Assembly: GCA_039621445.1 (NCBI GenBank) | Contig: CP154955.1 | Coordinates: 58,211,804-58,275,803, forward strand | DNA length: 64,000 nucleotides | Origin: Euglena gracilis | Lineage: Eukaryota > Euglenida > Euglenophyceae > Euglenales | Direction of reading: 5' to 3' | Shown here: piece by piece, positions 47,501 to 54,632 of the stretch | How positions within the stretch are numbered: the first letter of the stretch is position 1 | Layout: each line of letters starts with the position of its first letter | Notes under the pieces: generated by a model | Databases searched by the model: none | The model's input: only the letters and a program-made list of their open reading frames with translations | Told to the model about the DNA's origin: nothing | Program-made: the position numbers and the translations under genes

Positions 47501-50500
47501 ACTTGTTCCATATCTGGCCCGACCACACTCCAACAATACCCAGGAAAAGGACAATAACAACAGCAATATGAGGCGCAGTACCTTCTGCTGCCGTGAAAAT
47601 CAGGCATATTTTGATGTAATTGTTAGTGCATTTTATGTCCATGTTGCTGCATTTATTCTGATGAAATAAGGAAAAAGAAATTTGCAACATAATGGGATTA
47701 TTTATGAGTTTATGATGTCATTTTTATATACTGCCTTTCTAAGAAATACAAATCAATTATCCAGCAATCAAACCAAAATCTGGAGAGTGATGCTTACCCC
47801 CACCTGGGCCGAACGTACACCGACATCGCCTTACGGGTGAACAGCTCGATAAACGTGGATCGCAGCCGCTTGTGCTCCGCCCCCACCATGAAGGCGATGT
47901 TCGTCTTCCCTGGTTACAAAATAAAAAGCTTGGGGAAGGATTGCAGGGAAGGAAATGTTTTGGGAAGTGAGAGTCACCTCAGCAAGGTGTATAAGGAAAA
48001 TTGGGAGAAAATCACCCCCCCCATTGCCGGTGTTCCCCAATGCTTTCTGTGTTTCCTTCCGCACACAAAGCTCCGCATCACTTTAAAAAACCCAAAAACT
48101 TCTCCATTTGGTTCTTTAAAAAAAAAGTCCGAAGCAGGCACAGCGTGGGGACCCCTCGCTGGCGAAATTATGTCTGGAAAGACCCCATCATCCCATTTTC
48201 ATTTTCATTGGGGGGGGCTCGTGGGGAAATTGGCGGTGAACTTTTTGGCGACTGCCATCAGTCCATCGGGGTAAGCCCTTTTTTGTGGGCAACTGGGGAG
48301 GGACATAGCCCCTCAACAATCACACCCTTCTGTTGGCAACATGGCAAAACTTTCAGAAGCAGTATGCCCCAATCGCAAGGCTTTTCCCGATTTCCCTTTT
48401 GCATGTTCTAGTGGGCGGGTTTCAAGCCAAGTTTTGGAATTGGTAATGAATTGGGCAAATTTGGGGATGGTTGCCAGCGACCAGACTCCCCCCCCCCGTC
48501 TAAGCACCGGAAAACATGGGCAAGGACATGGGGGGGGGGGGTTAGACAAGGGGATGTTTTTGAGTGCAAAAATAATCCGGTGCATCGCGCCCTTGATTTT
48601 GGAGGTCGTTGAACTTACAGGCATCTGGATGCAAAAATCAACAATATCTCACCGCATCAGGCTTCAGAAGTTTCTAAAAGCGCAAAATTTTCGAGAAACT
48701 CATCTCAAAAAAACAAGCCTCCCCGAGAAGATGACCTTTAAAAAGTTGGGCAAAGAACCATGGGGGTGGTGCATAGACAAGGGTGGTGCTCAGATGGGGT
48801 GGGGTAATCAACAATGGGCAAAACTCCTTCTTCCCAAGCAAACCATTGCCTTTGGCCAGCAAAAAAAAATGGAAGGATTTATGGGACAGGTGGCCATTTC
48901 AAAATTTGGATCAAAAGTGGGAGGGTCATCAAAAGGAATATTTTCCAATGGGCGTAGAAGCCACTATCCACCACCAAAATTGCCAATTTCCACTCGGCAA
49001 GGAAACGTACCCCCCCCCAATTAACCCCCCCCCAAAAAACAACCCCCCCCAAAAGACCCCCCCCCCCCCCGGGTTTCCCACCAAGAATCCAAATAACAGC
49101 CCCCCCCCCCCCGACTAAGCCGGCCGACAAAGTAACCAAAAAATACGGGAAAATAGTGAAAAGGTCAAAAACCCTCCACAAAAACAGGTCTGCATCGGGG
49201 ACAAAATTGATATCTGGTATCCTTAAAAACGTGTTCAGCCCGCCAAATGCCTGCCCTGAAATTCGTGGTCATGAACACGTTTTCCATTAGGGCATCTGTG
49301 GCAATGACACGTTTTCATTAGGGCATCTGTGGCAATCACGTGTCGTCCGAAAGCGTCCGAAGGTGCATTTTGCCAAATCGATCGACGATCGCGAGCGGAT
49401 CTCTGGCTGTGAAAGTTGTTCAGGTGCAAACTCACCCCTCGATCGAAAACTCTTTCATCAGATGACTAGTGGTGACGACCAAATTCAGCCACGCCGCTTG
49501 GTACTCTTATTTCCTGTCTCTGGGAAATCCTAATTTCACAATTCTTGTACCTCCGTGGACCCCAGATGTCCTCGATTCGAAGACAAAAATCGTTTCTGTA
49601 TGGTTTGTTAAGCATTTTAAACCAAGCAGCACCCAAAACCACCATCGACTAAGATTCTGGCCGATCCGACGATTGCGAACGTATCTCGGGCTGTGTGCAA
49701 CGTTAGGGTACCAAATTACCCCTCGATTGAAAGCTCTTTTCAACAGACGGCCAGCGGTGGTCATCAGATTTTTCCATGGTTCACGGTGCTCACAATGTTT
49801 GCCGTGTGTTTAGGTATGGGGGGAGGGGTAACACGTTTTCCATTAGGGCATCTGTGGCAATGACATGTTTTCCATTAGGGCATCTGTGGCAATGACATGT
49901 TTTCCATTAGGGCATCTGTGGTCAGGCACGTTTTCCATTAGGGCATCTGTGGCAATGACACGTTTTCCATTAGGGCATCTGTGGTAAGACACGTTTTCCG
50001 TTAGGGCATCGGTCCGAATTTCACGCGTTTTCCCTGGCATGAATCGACCATTTTCAGGGCATCGGGCTCTGACACGTTTTCCATTGTGGGCATTTCAGCC
50101 TGAAAGCGTTTCGTTCGGGGGCATGCTGAACACGTTTTCAGGCTGATCTGGGCTCAGCCTTTTTTCATGGCCTGTACCCCTGAAAAATGTGTCTTTCAAA
50201 TTCAGGAGCCCGTTCATGTCGAATTTTCAACACCGTTTGACGGCGCCCATGTCGAACGTTTTTCAGTCGAACCATTGGCGCCTGCTGATCCACCGTCCCT
50301 TTGTTCGGGGACCCTTCAGGTGAAAGTTCGGGGGCCCCTTCTGCCCCAAGGCATGGCACTGTCAGAAATTTGGCACATTTGTGAAACATGCCTGTCACCC
50401 AACGGTTTTCTTTAAGGAGTTGTCGAATTTTCATTTTTTTTCGAAGTTTGACGGTCACCCCTTTTTATGTCGACCACTTTCATTTTCAAATAACGTTTCT

Positions 50501-53500
50501 GTTCGGAAACCACAAACTTTCCCCAACGCCGGTTCGGGCGTTTTCCTAACTCCGGTTGTGTTCTAGCCCGAACTTCCTAGGACAGAACCACTACCCAAAA
50601 CCTGGGCGGGTTTGTTTTTTGAAACCGTATGTTTTTCACGCCCGCACCGGCGGCCGAGGAATCACGGCCAATTTCGCCCAAAACACCCATGTTTGGGGCT
50701 GTTTTGGGCGACTTTGGCCCAAATGGGCCGCCGGTCAAAAATGGCAGATTCCACACTTAGGAAGCCATGTTACCCATCAATCGAAAGCTCTTCTCAAGGA
50801 CTTTCGACAGATGGCCACAGGATTCGGCCATAATGCACGCAGCGCTTATTTTCAGCGATCGTGTCTTCCAAAATTTGACATCCTAATTTGTCAAATCCCA
50901 CAGCTCAGGTTGCATATTGCATATCAAACGAAAGGTCTCGCCAACACCTTTCGCTTGGTACCCACAGAACCCAGCCAGATTGGAAAGCGCTCTCAAAATC
51001 AGCGATCGCATTTTCCCGCATTTTTCGGACCCCATTTGCATATCTGAAATTGCACTTTTCAGCTGCCATGTTGCCCATCGATTGAAAGCTCTTCTCAAGG
51101 GCTTTCAGCAGATGGCCTTAGATTTCTGCCATGCTGCGTGGTATTCTATTTCAGAAATTCTCCAAAATTGGCCAAAAGGAAACTTTTCCTCAAAAACCCC
51201 CAATTTTTGGCCCAAGACCACCCAAAAACTGCTCAAATATGATTGCCACCTGTCTACAAACCCTTTTGGACACTTTTTGGCACTTTTTATTTTGGGTCTC
51301 CTAGACGCCGGTTTCATGCCCGAACCGGCGTCCAGGACGCCGGTTCGGGCAGAAAATTTCCCGCCCGAACCGGCGTCCTGGACGCCGGTTCGGGCGTGAA
51401 ACCAGAGCCCCCATACACGGTTTCAAGACAGGCGTGTGGGCCCTGCGAAATAGGTTTTAGACAAATTGACTGCACTAACGGGGTTTAGCTGGGGCCAGGC
51501 CCCCTTCGGCGCCTTGAGGCTGCCCGGCTCCCCTGCTAAAACCGCCAGTGGCAGTCGATTTTTGTAGAAGCCCCCCCCCCCCCCCGGTTTCCCGTAGACT
51601 GACCGAATAGTAGCCCCGGGGGCTTCCATTTAGGAGGGGGGTGAAGAGGAAGAGGTGGAGGTCGAGGTCCTCAACCTCTATGTCAACCACCTGACTCCAC
51701 CTCTATTGTCAACAAAATGTTGCAAAATGGCATTTATGAAGATCATAATGCTTCAAACTTGGCAAGCTTGAAGCAAAACGCAGCCAAAGTAGGTTGGAAA
51801 ATCAGGGAACTGATCTGGTTAGGTGGTCTTGGAAATTGCCAAATTTTATTTGACCTTGACGCAAAGCTTGGGTAATGGGCAATTTTCCTTTGGATTTTTA
51901 TATATAAATCAACAGACACTAACGATTTCAGCAGGGGCGCCGGGCCGTGCGAGCGAAGCGAGCGGCCCGGCGCCCCTGCTGAAATCGTTAGTGTCTGTTG
52001 ATTTACTAAAACCTATTTCGTCTGGGCCCGCACGCCTGTCTTGAAAATTCATTCGACCGATGCACCTGGCTTGAGTTTTGGCCGTTTTTGTCATTTTTTT
52101 CAAGAAAACATACTTGGAAATCTTTTTACACTAACGGATCCCCGTCTTGGAAATCGTTTTGCACTAACGGATCCCTGTCTTGGAAATCGTTTTACACTAA
52201 CGGATCCCTGTCTTGGAAATTGTTTGCTCTTTGATGATGGTGATATGCTCTTCTTGTCCTCAGTTTTTGTTCTTACTTTGTTGTAAATATCTCACCCGCC
52301 ACGAACTTCGGCTCGGAGTGTTCTCCTTGGCCGCTTCTCGCAATGCAAAACAATCACGGAAGCGTCGGAAGTGTCGGAAGGAAAAAAAATTGCAATCACA
52401 GATTCTGCAATCTTTTGCTGTCCGATCTCACCCCCCTTCTCAGAAAAATCGTCCACAATTTACCCAGCATTCGCAGCTACAGCAGACAGACCCTTATCCC
52501 ACGTTGAACATCTTGATGGGATTTGTTGCTGCGATCCGCAAAATTTCTGAGGGCAGTAAGCAGGAGGCAGATGACCCGGTGAACGGCCCCTTGTTTGCTA
52601 AGAAAGAAACCAAGAGACTTTCCGGAGCGCAAGGCGTCCAACGATCCGGCATCCTACATTTTCTGACTTTTGTCGATTTTTGTGCGGATAACGGGTTAAA
52701 ATATGACTCGTTGGACGAATATTTGCGAGGTTGGGCTCGTCGCACCATTTTTCCGGTGTATTTGTTTGACGATGAGGCTGACGTGGAAAGTTGCAAACAA
52801 CAGCGGGCCACACAGAACTTCTCACTAAAAGAACTTTCTGCAGACTCCTGGCGAAGTTATGTGAACGGTATGATGAGGGCGTACAATGCAACAGCCCCAA
52901 AAATTGCCTTGGCTGCCTTCGTGGATCGTCAATTTCCGTTGCTGAATGAATTCGCTGCCCCGGTGCTCAAACGTGAAAGAGGGGTGCGTGCCATGGAAGC
53001 AGCTCAACGAACGACACCTGGGATTTTGACAGAGGAGGAACTTCTGTCCCTCCGAACACGTTTTGACGCAAACAACGTTCTGCAGATGCAGCGGTGGAAT
53101 TTGCTGATTTTTGGATTCAGGACAGGTTTGCGTGCCGAGGTTTTGAGTCGGCTGACCACGCTTGTCATTTTTTTCAAGAAAACGTACGCCGTCTTGGAAA
53201 TCGTTTTACACTAACGATCGCCTGTCTTGGAAATCGTTTTACACTGACGGTCGCCTGTCTTGGAAATCGTTTTACACTAACGGATCCCTGTTTTGGAAAT
53301 CGTTTTACACTAACGGTCGCCTGTCTTGGACTAACAATCACCTGTCTTGGAAATCGTTTTACACTAACGGATTCAGCCTGAAATCCGTTGGTGTCTGTAA
53401 AAATTCAACACAGGCGTCGGGCCCAGGAAATAGGTTTTAACATGGAGGCGGCAAAGAGGGAGGAGGTTGAAAAATCTCGCCATCTGGACTTCCATCTCTT

Positions 53501-53748
53501 CCTCAATTCCTTCACCTCTATGGAGCCTTGCACTCGGAACCATTTCACCCTTTCAACAGAAGGGCCAGTATGTCATCAAAACAAAACAAATCATGAAGTG
53601 CAGGATCTTTGTCCGGGAGGCTGCATTCCAAACACACCAAGGATGCCCTCAGCAGATGGGTGCAACTTCAACACGTAGTCATTGGGGCTGTTGTTGTGCA
53701 ACACGTGGCGAATTTGTGCGGTATCCGTGACAAAAAAGATCAATTTCC
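29910..53748 (-). CDS. Sterol C-22 desaturase-type cytochrome P450 (CYP61/CYP710 family), 5' incomplete
   Basis: A gene-level entry for 14 exons listed separately; the span includes the 59-bp 3' untranslated part of the last exon. Spliced coding length is 1334 nt in one frame: 443 residues plus TAA. Family members run about 495-540 residues, so the membrane anchor and first 60-90 residues are missing and probably lie beyond 64000. P450 marks in order: I-helix FASQ|DATSAG (exons 7/8), K-helix E-L-L-R (exons 9/10), PDRW (exon 11), and the haem loop [10 protein letters not shown] with the cysteine ligand (exon 12). The EPTCLVDFW segment, QD in place of the usual G-x-D-T I-helix motif and the KYLPT end are typical of CYP61/CYP710 enzymes, which desaturate the sterol side chain at C-22 in ergosterol or stigmasterol synthesis at the ER. 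No stop or frameshift was seen in any exon, so the gene looks functional despite large repeat-filled introns. Confidence 0.88.
29966..30061 (-). CDS. P450 exon 14 (terminal coding exon)
   Basis: The acceptor is AACCGGGCAG|CGG. It encodes [19 protein letters not shown] and ends LRPIAATA with stop TAA at 29966-29968. The K-Y-L-P-T-x-Y-P-x-D-C block is the usual C-terminus of the family. Confidence 0.9.
   Translation of the reverse strand, partial: RDVADSQKFKYLPTVYPHDCIIKLRPIAATA
30490..30990. repeat. G/C-homopolymer-rich repeat with near-duplicate segments
   Basis: GGTCCGGACCCCCCCCTGCGGGCCAGGAG occurs twice (30572-30600 and 30849-30877), each close to an ACAGTGG or ACCTAAAC word and a gene-less GGGGGG run. 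It lies in intron 13. Likely one small element with duplicated ends. Confidence 0.55.
31145..31200 (-). CDS. P450 exon 13
   Basis: The acceptor is CACGGGCAG|GG and the donor GAGCGG|GTGTAC. It encodes [18 protein letters not shown], the L-helix after the haem loop. It is short (56 bp). Confidence 0.85.
32152..32245 (-). CDS. P450 exon 12 (haem-binding loop)
   Basis: The acceptor is TGTGCTGCAG|GGA. It encodes [20 protein letters not shown]-x-G-P-H-x-C-x-G with the axial cysteine, histidine replacing the usual arginine as in CYP61/CYP710. No GT donor fits the frame closely; the end given uses a GC-type donor (AGGG|GCCTGC) that restores phase with exon 13. Its downstream end is therefore approximate. 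Confidence 0.88.
32330..32680. repeat. Microsatellite cluster in intron 11
   Basis: It comprises (TG)n at 32329-32349, a pure (GGAT)n run at 32440-32474, then 0.2 kb of alternating ATGCAT, ACACAT and CATACA words. Confidence 0.9.
33190..33815. repeat. Flanks of AATAATAACCCC words around a nested element
   Basis: Words of the form CCCCCCAAATAATAACCCCC occupy 33205-33300 and recur at 33718-33810, including the parallel phrases GACCGACTTCGGCCG and GACGCCGACTTCGAGTG. They belong to the same homopolymer-punctuated family as 5160-7040. Intron 11. Confidence 0.6.
33462..33719. mobile_element. 258-bp element with perfect C-capped inverted ends
   Basis: The left end is C10 then TAGTCGTACGAC; the right end is GTCGTACGACTA then G12. 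Inside are four copies of a CAACCTGTGACCGGGGGG unit at about 33496, 33540, 33617 and 33658, each followed by TCGTAA or TCATAA. No ORF. Confidence 0.75.
34330..34450 (-). CDS. P450 exon 11
   Basis: The acceptor is CGATGACAG|C and the donor AACGAG|GTGCGT. It encodes [19 protein letters not shown] and [15 protein letters not shown], including the P-D-R-W (PERF-type) motif. Confidence 0.92.
34757..37745. mobile_element. Non-autonomous element with palindromic ends and a 77-bp satellite core
   Basis: Left end: G-run, TTCTGGGTAGTCGACC, then overlapping GACTAGTC palindromes (34783-34889), then TCTAATGTACTAAAAG and TTTTTAAGCCCCCC (34931). Right end: the same in reverse, with the CTTAAAAGGTCGGTGACCC block present twice (37452 and 37528), palindromes at 37490-37720 and CTACCCAGAACCCCC. 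The core is the 77-bp array. No protein of its own. It lies in intron 10 of the P450 gene. The TTTTTAAGCCCCCCCCC word and GACTAGTC palindromes are shared with the 6.4 kb transposon at 54341. Confidence 0.8.
34944..37352 (+). repeat. 77-bp tandem satellite, about 31 copies
   Basis: The unit runs GCCGAACCGTTTTGGAAGCG .. CCCTTTTGCTGC(C/T)CAACTGTCCC .. CCCCAAAATAACAAAATCCC. Copies differ at a few positions only (CTGTGCTGCC versus TTGTGTAGCC; CCCAACTG versus CTCAACTG; GTTTTGG versus GTTGTGG). Because 77 is not a multiple of 3 and the unit lacks stops in several frames, many long ORFs appear; they are artefacts. Confidence 0.97.
38482..38545 (+). repeat. Compound (CA)n(GA)n microsatellite
   Basis: About 15 CA repeats followed directly by about 15 GA repeats, in intron 10, 62 bp below exon 10. 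Confidence 0.97.
38608..38694 (-). CDS. P450 exon 10
   Basis: The acceptor is C13-ACAG|G and the donor AGACG|GTGAGC. It encodes [18 protein letters not shown] followed by GCPFRIPSR, the post-K-helix segment and start of the beta strands. The R-I-P-S-R-R-R-H-R-L bridge into exon 11 is more basic than usual for the family. Confidence 0.9.
38924..39279. mobile_element. 356-bp element with C-capped AAATATAAAGCCCC inverted ends
   Basis: The left end is CCCCCCCAAATATAAAGCCCCCC (38924-38946), the right end GGGCTTTATATTT followed by G12 (39256-39279). A subterminal direct copy CAAATACAAA(G/A)CCCCCC is seen on both sides (38969 and 39195). No ORF. Intron 9. Confidence 0.7.
39609..39708 (-). CDS. P450 exon 9
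   Basis: The acceptor is C12-AAATGCCTCAG|TG and the donor CTGCTGCG|GTACGT. It encodes [15 protein letters not shown] and [11 protein letters not shown], with the K-helix E-x-x-R completed by the next exon. Confidence 0.92.
40211..40684. mobile_element. Element with inverted GATATC ends and direct TTGCGGAAAAA arrays, copy 1
   Basis: Ends: G11 ATAATTGATATC (left) and GGATATCAATTCCCCCCCC (right), inverted. Just inside both ends is a run of AAAAATTGCGG or AAATTGCGG units in the same, direct orientation (40244-40305 and 40606-40670). The core shares GGCC(T/G)GAACTCAT with copy 2. No ORF. Intron 8. Confidence 0.8.
41397..41511 (-). CDS. P450 exon 8
   Basis: The acceptor is ATCCCCGCAG|GAC and the donor CCGC|GTGAGG. 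It encodes [19 protein letters not shown] and VYQKVREEQ: the I-helix active-site stretch and J-helix. The phase matches exon 9 exactly. Confidence 0.92.
42163..42293 (-). CDS. P450 exon 7
   Basis: The acceptor is GGGTCAG|GG and the donor TCGCAG|GTGTGC. It encodes [16 protein letters not shown] and [14 protein letters not shown], the start of the I-helix. Confidence 0.9.
43335..43451 (-). CDS. P450 exon 6
   Basis: The acceptor is C12-ACTACCTCAG|AG. It encodes [17 protein letters not shown] and [10 protein letters not shown], the family-specific E-P-T-C-L-x-D-F-W block. The donor is T|GCCCAG (GC-type); with it the codon TGG is restored across the junction, giving the expected tryptophan. Confidence 0.88.
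44199..44268 (-). CDS. P450 exon 5
   Basis: The acceptor is GTCGGGAG|AAG and the donor ACAA|GTATGC. It encodes [19 protein letters not shown] and ends IPGT, the F-G region with the conserved L-P-G-T-type end. Confidence 0.87.
45078..45717. mobile_element. Element with GATATC-type ends and direct TTGCGG arrays, copy 2
   Basis: The left end is GGGGGGAATTGACATCGGAGGCCTTCGG, matching copy 1 (GATATCGGAGGCCTTCGG). The right end is GCGGATATTAAATCCCCCCCC. TTGCGG arrays lie at 45105-45146 and 45590-45700. The conserved core phrase is GGAACTCATTTC. It ends 34 bp from P450 exon 4. No ORF. Confidence 0.8.
45751..45834 (-). CDS. P450 exon 4
   Basis: The acceptor is CACCACAG|TTC. It encodes [17 protein letters not shown] and EPYLG, the well conserved N-x-x-TSQ-x-VF block of CYP61/CYP710. 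The only frame-keeping donor is GACCAG|GCAGGG, a GC-type donor. A small repeat element ends only 34 bp below the exon (45078-45717). Confidence 0.87.
46237..47172. mobile_element. 936-bp element: inverted ends plus internal direct 32-bp arrays
   Basis: Ends are CTAAAACCGTGTTCAGTCC at 46237 and its inverted partner, about 60 bp long, at 47109-47172 (CACGGTTTTAG). Inside, a 32-bp unit TTCTGAACACGTTTTCCGTG.. is repeated three times at about 46313-46405 and four times at 46895-47022, all in direct orientation. The core between (46440-46890) contains a minus-strand frame with plausible protein composition (next entry). Intron 3 of the P450 gene. Confidence 0.8.
46430..46890 (-). CDS. Unrecognised ORF in the core of the 936-bp element
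   Basis: Part of a long minus-strand frame (46203-47003). Between the two repeat arrays it reads [39 protein letters not shown] and PHVRKRW, which look like protein, whereas the flanking parts are translated repeats. No known domain. It could be a captured gene fragment or a decayed recombinase N-terminus. Confidence 0.25.
47176..47272. repeat. Near-perfect 97-bp hairpin
   Basis: Inner arms 47193-47222 and 47226-47255 are perfectly complementary over 30 bp around a TAC loop (GGGGGCGCC TAC GGCGCCCCC at the tip). Outer arms GTACCGGGACCTGA.. and ..TCAGATCCCAGTAC extend the stem with few mismatches. It directly follows the 936-bp element, in intron 3. It could be a fold-back transposon or a small-RNA precursor. 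Confidence 0.9.
47378..47434 (-). CDS. P450 exon 3
   Basis: A 57-bp exon with a long pyrimidine tract and GGCCCAG|GAC acceptor, and donor GAG|GTGTTC. It encodes [19 protein letters not shown], matching the D-helix segment of the family. Confidence 0.85.
47815..47909 (-). CDS. P450 exon 2
   Basis: The acceptor is TTGTAACCAG|GG. It encodes [16 protein letters not shown] and [11 protein letters not shown], the C-helix region (H-K-R-L-R contacts a haem propionate in P450s). The donor is uncertain: TAC|GTTCGG keeps frame; TCG|GTGTAC also would. The stronger-looking GTAAGC 22 bp further would break the frame. Confidence 0.82.
49223..50142. mobile_element. 920-bp element with direct 32-bp arrays and short inverted ends
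   Basis: The left end TTAAAAACGTGTTCAGCC and right end GCTGAACACGTTTTCAGG are inverted relatives. Direct 32-bp units GACA(C/T)GTTTTCCATTAGGGC.. occur about twice at 49270-49337 and about six times at 49830-50030. The core shows a GATTGAAAGCTCTT type repeat (49740), also found at 50775 and 51080. No convincing ORF. Intron 1. Confidence 0.65.
50740..51130 (+). repeat. Repeats around CCATCGATTGAAAGCTCTTCTCAA
   Basis: GCCATGTT(A/G)CCCATC(A/G)A followed by GAAAGCTCTTCTCAAGG occurs at 50764 and 51064 (300 bp apart), with a weaker copy near 50925. Related phrases are in the core of 49223-50142 (49436, 49733). It looks like a 150 or 300-bp periodic satellite remnant. Confidence 0.6.
51319..51405. 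repeat. Two perfect 33-bp palindromes in tandem
   Basis: GCCCGAACCGGCGTCC, a single A, and its exact complement (51319-51351), then 21 bp, then the same arms around a single T (51373-51405). A further GACGCCGGTTTC half-site lies at 51304. Each is a perfect 16-bp-arm hairpin. Confidence 0.9.
51420..51560. repeat. Inverted partner of the 51906-52050 region, with its own imperfect hairpin
   Basis: TTTCAAGACAGGCGTG .. GAAATAGGTTTTAGA (51420-51462) is the reverse complement of 52010-52045. The following CTGCACTAACGGGGTTTAGC .. CCCTGCTAAAACCGCC pairs with itself as a diverged version of the perfect hairpin at 51906-52004. Confidence 0.75.
51906..52004. repeat. Perfect 42-bp-arm hairpin
   Basis: Arms 51906-51947 and 51963-52004 are complementary at all 42 positions, around a 15-nt loop GCGAGCGAAGCGA-type sequence. 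It sits immediately outside the left end (ACTAAAACCTATTTCG) of the recombinase-carrying element. Perfection over 42 bp implies recent formation or ongoing correction. Confidence 0.95.
52005..53439 (+). mobile_element. Tyrosine-recombinase element with inverted ends and direct 33-bp arrays
   Basis: The left end ACTAAAACCTATTTCGTCTGGG (52004) and the right end CCCAGGAAATAGGTTTTAA (53422) are inverted and extend 35-40 bp with the GGGCCCG and CGCCTGT blocks. A leader (TTTTTTTCAAGAAAAC) followed by a 33-bp unit CTTGGAAATCGTTTTACACT.. starts on the left at 52094, with units at 52113, 52146, 52179 and a partial one at 52212. On the right the same leader is at 53171, with units at 53193, 53226, 53259, 53292, a short one at 53325, and 53346. 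All are in direct orientation. Between the arrays lies the recombinase gene. Confidence 0.8.
52213..53214 (+). CDS. Crypton-like tyrosine recombinase, C-terminally truncated
   Basis: A 333-codon frame. The first 25 or so residues are translated repeat, so the true start is probably later (a Met is at [10 protein letters not shown]). Residues 40-70 are basic. Residues 150-270 form a helical region like a core-binding domain ([26 protein letters not shown]). Then [11 protein letters not shown] and [16 protein letters not shown], the first catalytic arginine motif (T-G-L-R-x-E) of tyrosine recombinases. Immediately afterwards the frame enters the right-hand leader and 33-bp array, so the lysine, H-x-x-R box and nucleophilic tyrosine are absent. 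Arrangement and style match Crypton (DUF3504-like) recombinases. As it stands it would bind DNA at best, not cut it. Confidence 0.7.
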   Translation: MEIVCSLMMVICSSCPQFLFLLCCKYLTRHELRLGVFSLAASRNAKQSRKRRKCRKEKKLQSQILQSFAVRSHPPSQKNRPQFTQHSQLQQTDPYPTLNILMGFVAAIRKISEGSKQEADDPVNGPLFAKKETKRLSGAQGVQRSGILHFLTFVDFCADNGLKYDSLDEYLRGWARRTIFPVYLFDDEADVESCKQQRATQNFSLKELSADSWRSYVNGMMRAYNATAPKIALAAFVDRQFPLLNEFAAPVLKRERGVRAMEAAQRTTPGILTEEELLSLRTRFDANNVLQMQRWNLLIFGFRTGLRAEVLSRLTTLVIFFKKTYAVLEIVLH

Positions 53749-54340
53749 CTGCCAAAACATTGCAGCCACACGCCAGCAAGCAATGTGCATCAAATGTCGA
53801 CAGAAAATTTCAGGCTGCATCCTGCAGGCAAAAAAGAAGGTCTTTCACAAGCGAATCAAACGGGGGAAAAAACCATCATCTGTCCTGAATATGCTTGATG
53901 TGGGCTGTCCAGAACAAGGTTTTTGCCTCCCCACGGGCCGCAGGACAGGGTGGTGGGGGGGGGTGAGACAACATGGACCTTTGTTGACCAAAAAATGCAA
54001 AAATAGTCAAAAAAATGACAAAATTTTTGGTCTCGGGAGGAAAATCGGCCGAAAAAAATGAAGAATTATTCACAGTCAAAAAAAACAAATATCCAAAAAT
54101 CAAGGGGAAAAAGATGCAAAAAAAAACACACAGACACAAAAAAAAGCACAAAACTTGCCAAAATCGAACAACGCAAAAAAAAACCGCGTTTGAGTCCCCC
54201 CCCTCCCCCTCCATTTGCCATTGGTTAGTCACCATGATTTAATGGCCATCATTATTGGTTGACCGGTTAAATTTCTGCCCAAAGAATAAGGGGGTCAAAA
54301 TTATCAAGCTCGCAGTAAATTAAGGGTTGAGGCTGGCCCC
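53440..54340. other. Upstream flank and start of the visible P450 gene
   Basis: It holds P450 exon 1 (53638-53748) and otherwise A-rich intron sequence. No further exon could be identified between 53749 and the transposon at 54341. Confidence 0.5.
53638..53748 (-). CDS. P450 exon 1 (first visible)
   Basis: The acceptor is TTTTGGCAG|GG and the donor CTTG|GTGTGTTT. It encodes [20 protein letters not shown] and LHPSAEGIL, the beta1 to B-helix region of CYP61/CYP710. It enters in phase 1 (2 nt complete a codon), so at least one upstream exon exists. The intron after it is 5.7 kb. Confidence 0.88.
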
Positions 54341-54632
54341 GAGCGAGAAATTGGTGATGGACTTTTTGGTGGTCGGTACCGACTAGTCGGTACCGACCAT
54401 GGTCGCTACCGACCATTTTCTAGCGACTAGTCGGTACCGACCATTGGTGGTCGGGCCGACTAGTCGGGCCGACCACCAATTTTAAGTCCACCCCCCCCCT
54501 CTGAAAAAATTTTTAAGCCCCCCCCCTGCAAAAAAAACTTTACTGAAATATGAAGGAAAATGCCTCAAAACCCACCCAAATGCCTTCAGAAACCACCATT
54601 TGGGGGTCCATTTGCAAAAAAAATTGGATAAT
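54341..54632 (+). repeat. Left terminal inverted repeat, copy 1
   Basis: It contains at least four GACTAGTC palindromes (about 54380-54470) and the word CCACCATTTGGGGGTCCATTTG shared in reverse with 60495-60520. Confidence 0.85.

Noticed and set aside
46300-50040. 32-bp repeat clusters resembling a CRISPR array
   Set aside because: Units are directly contiguous without unique spacers, the genome is eukaryotic with spliced genes, and no cas-like gene is nearby.
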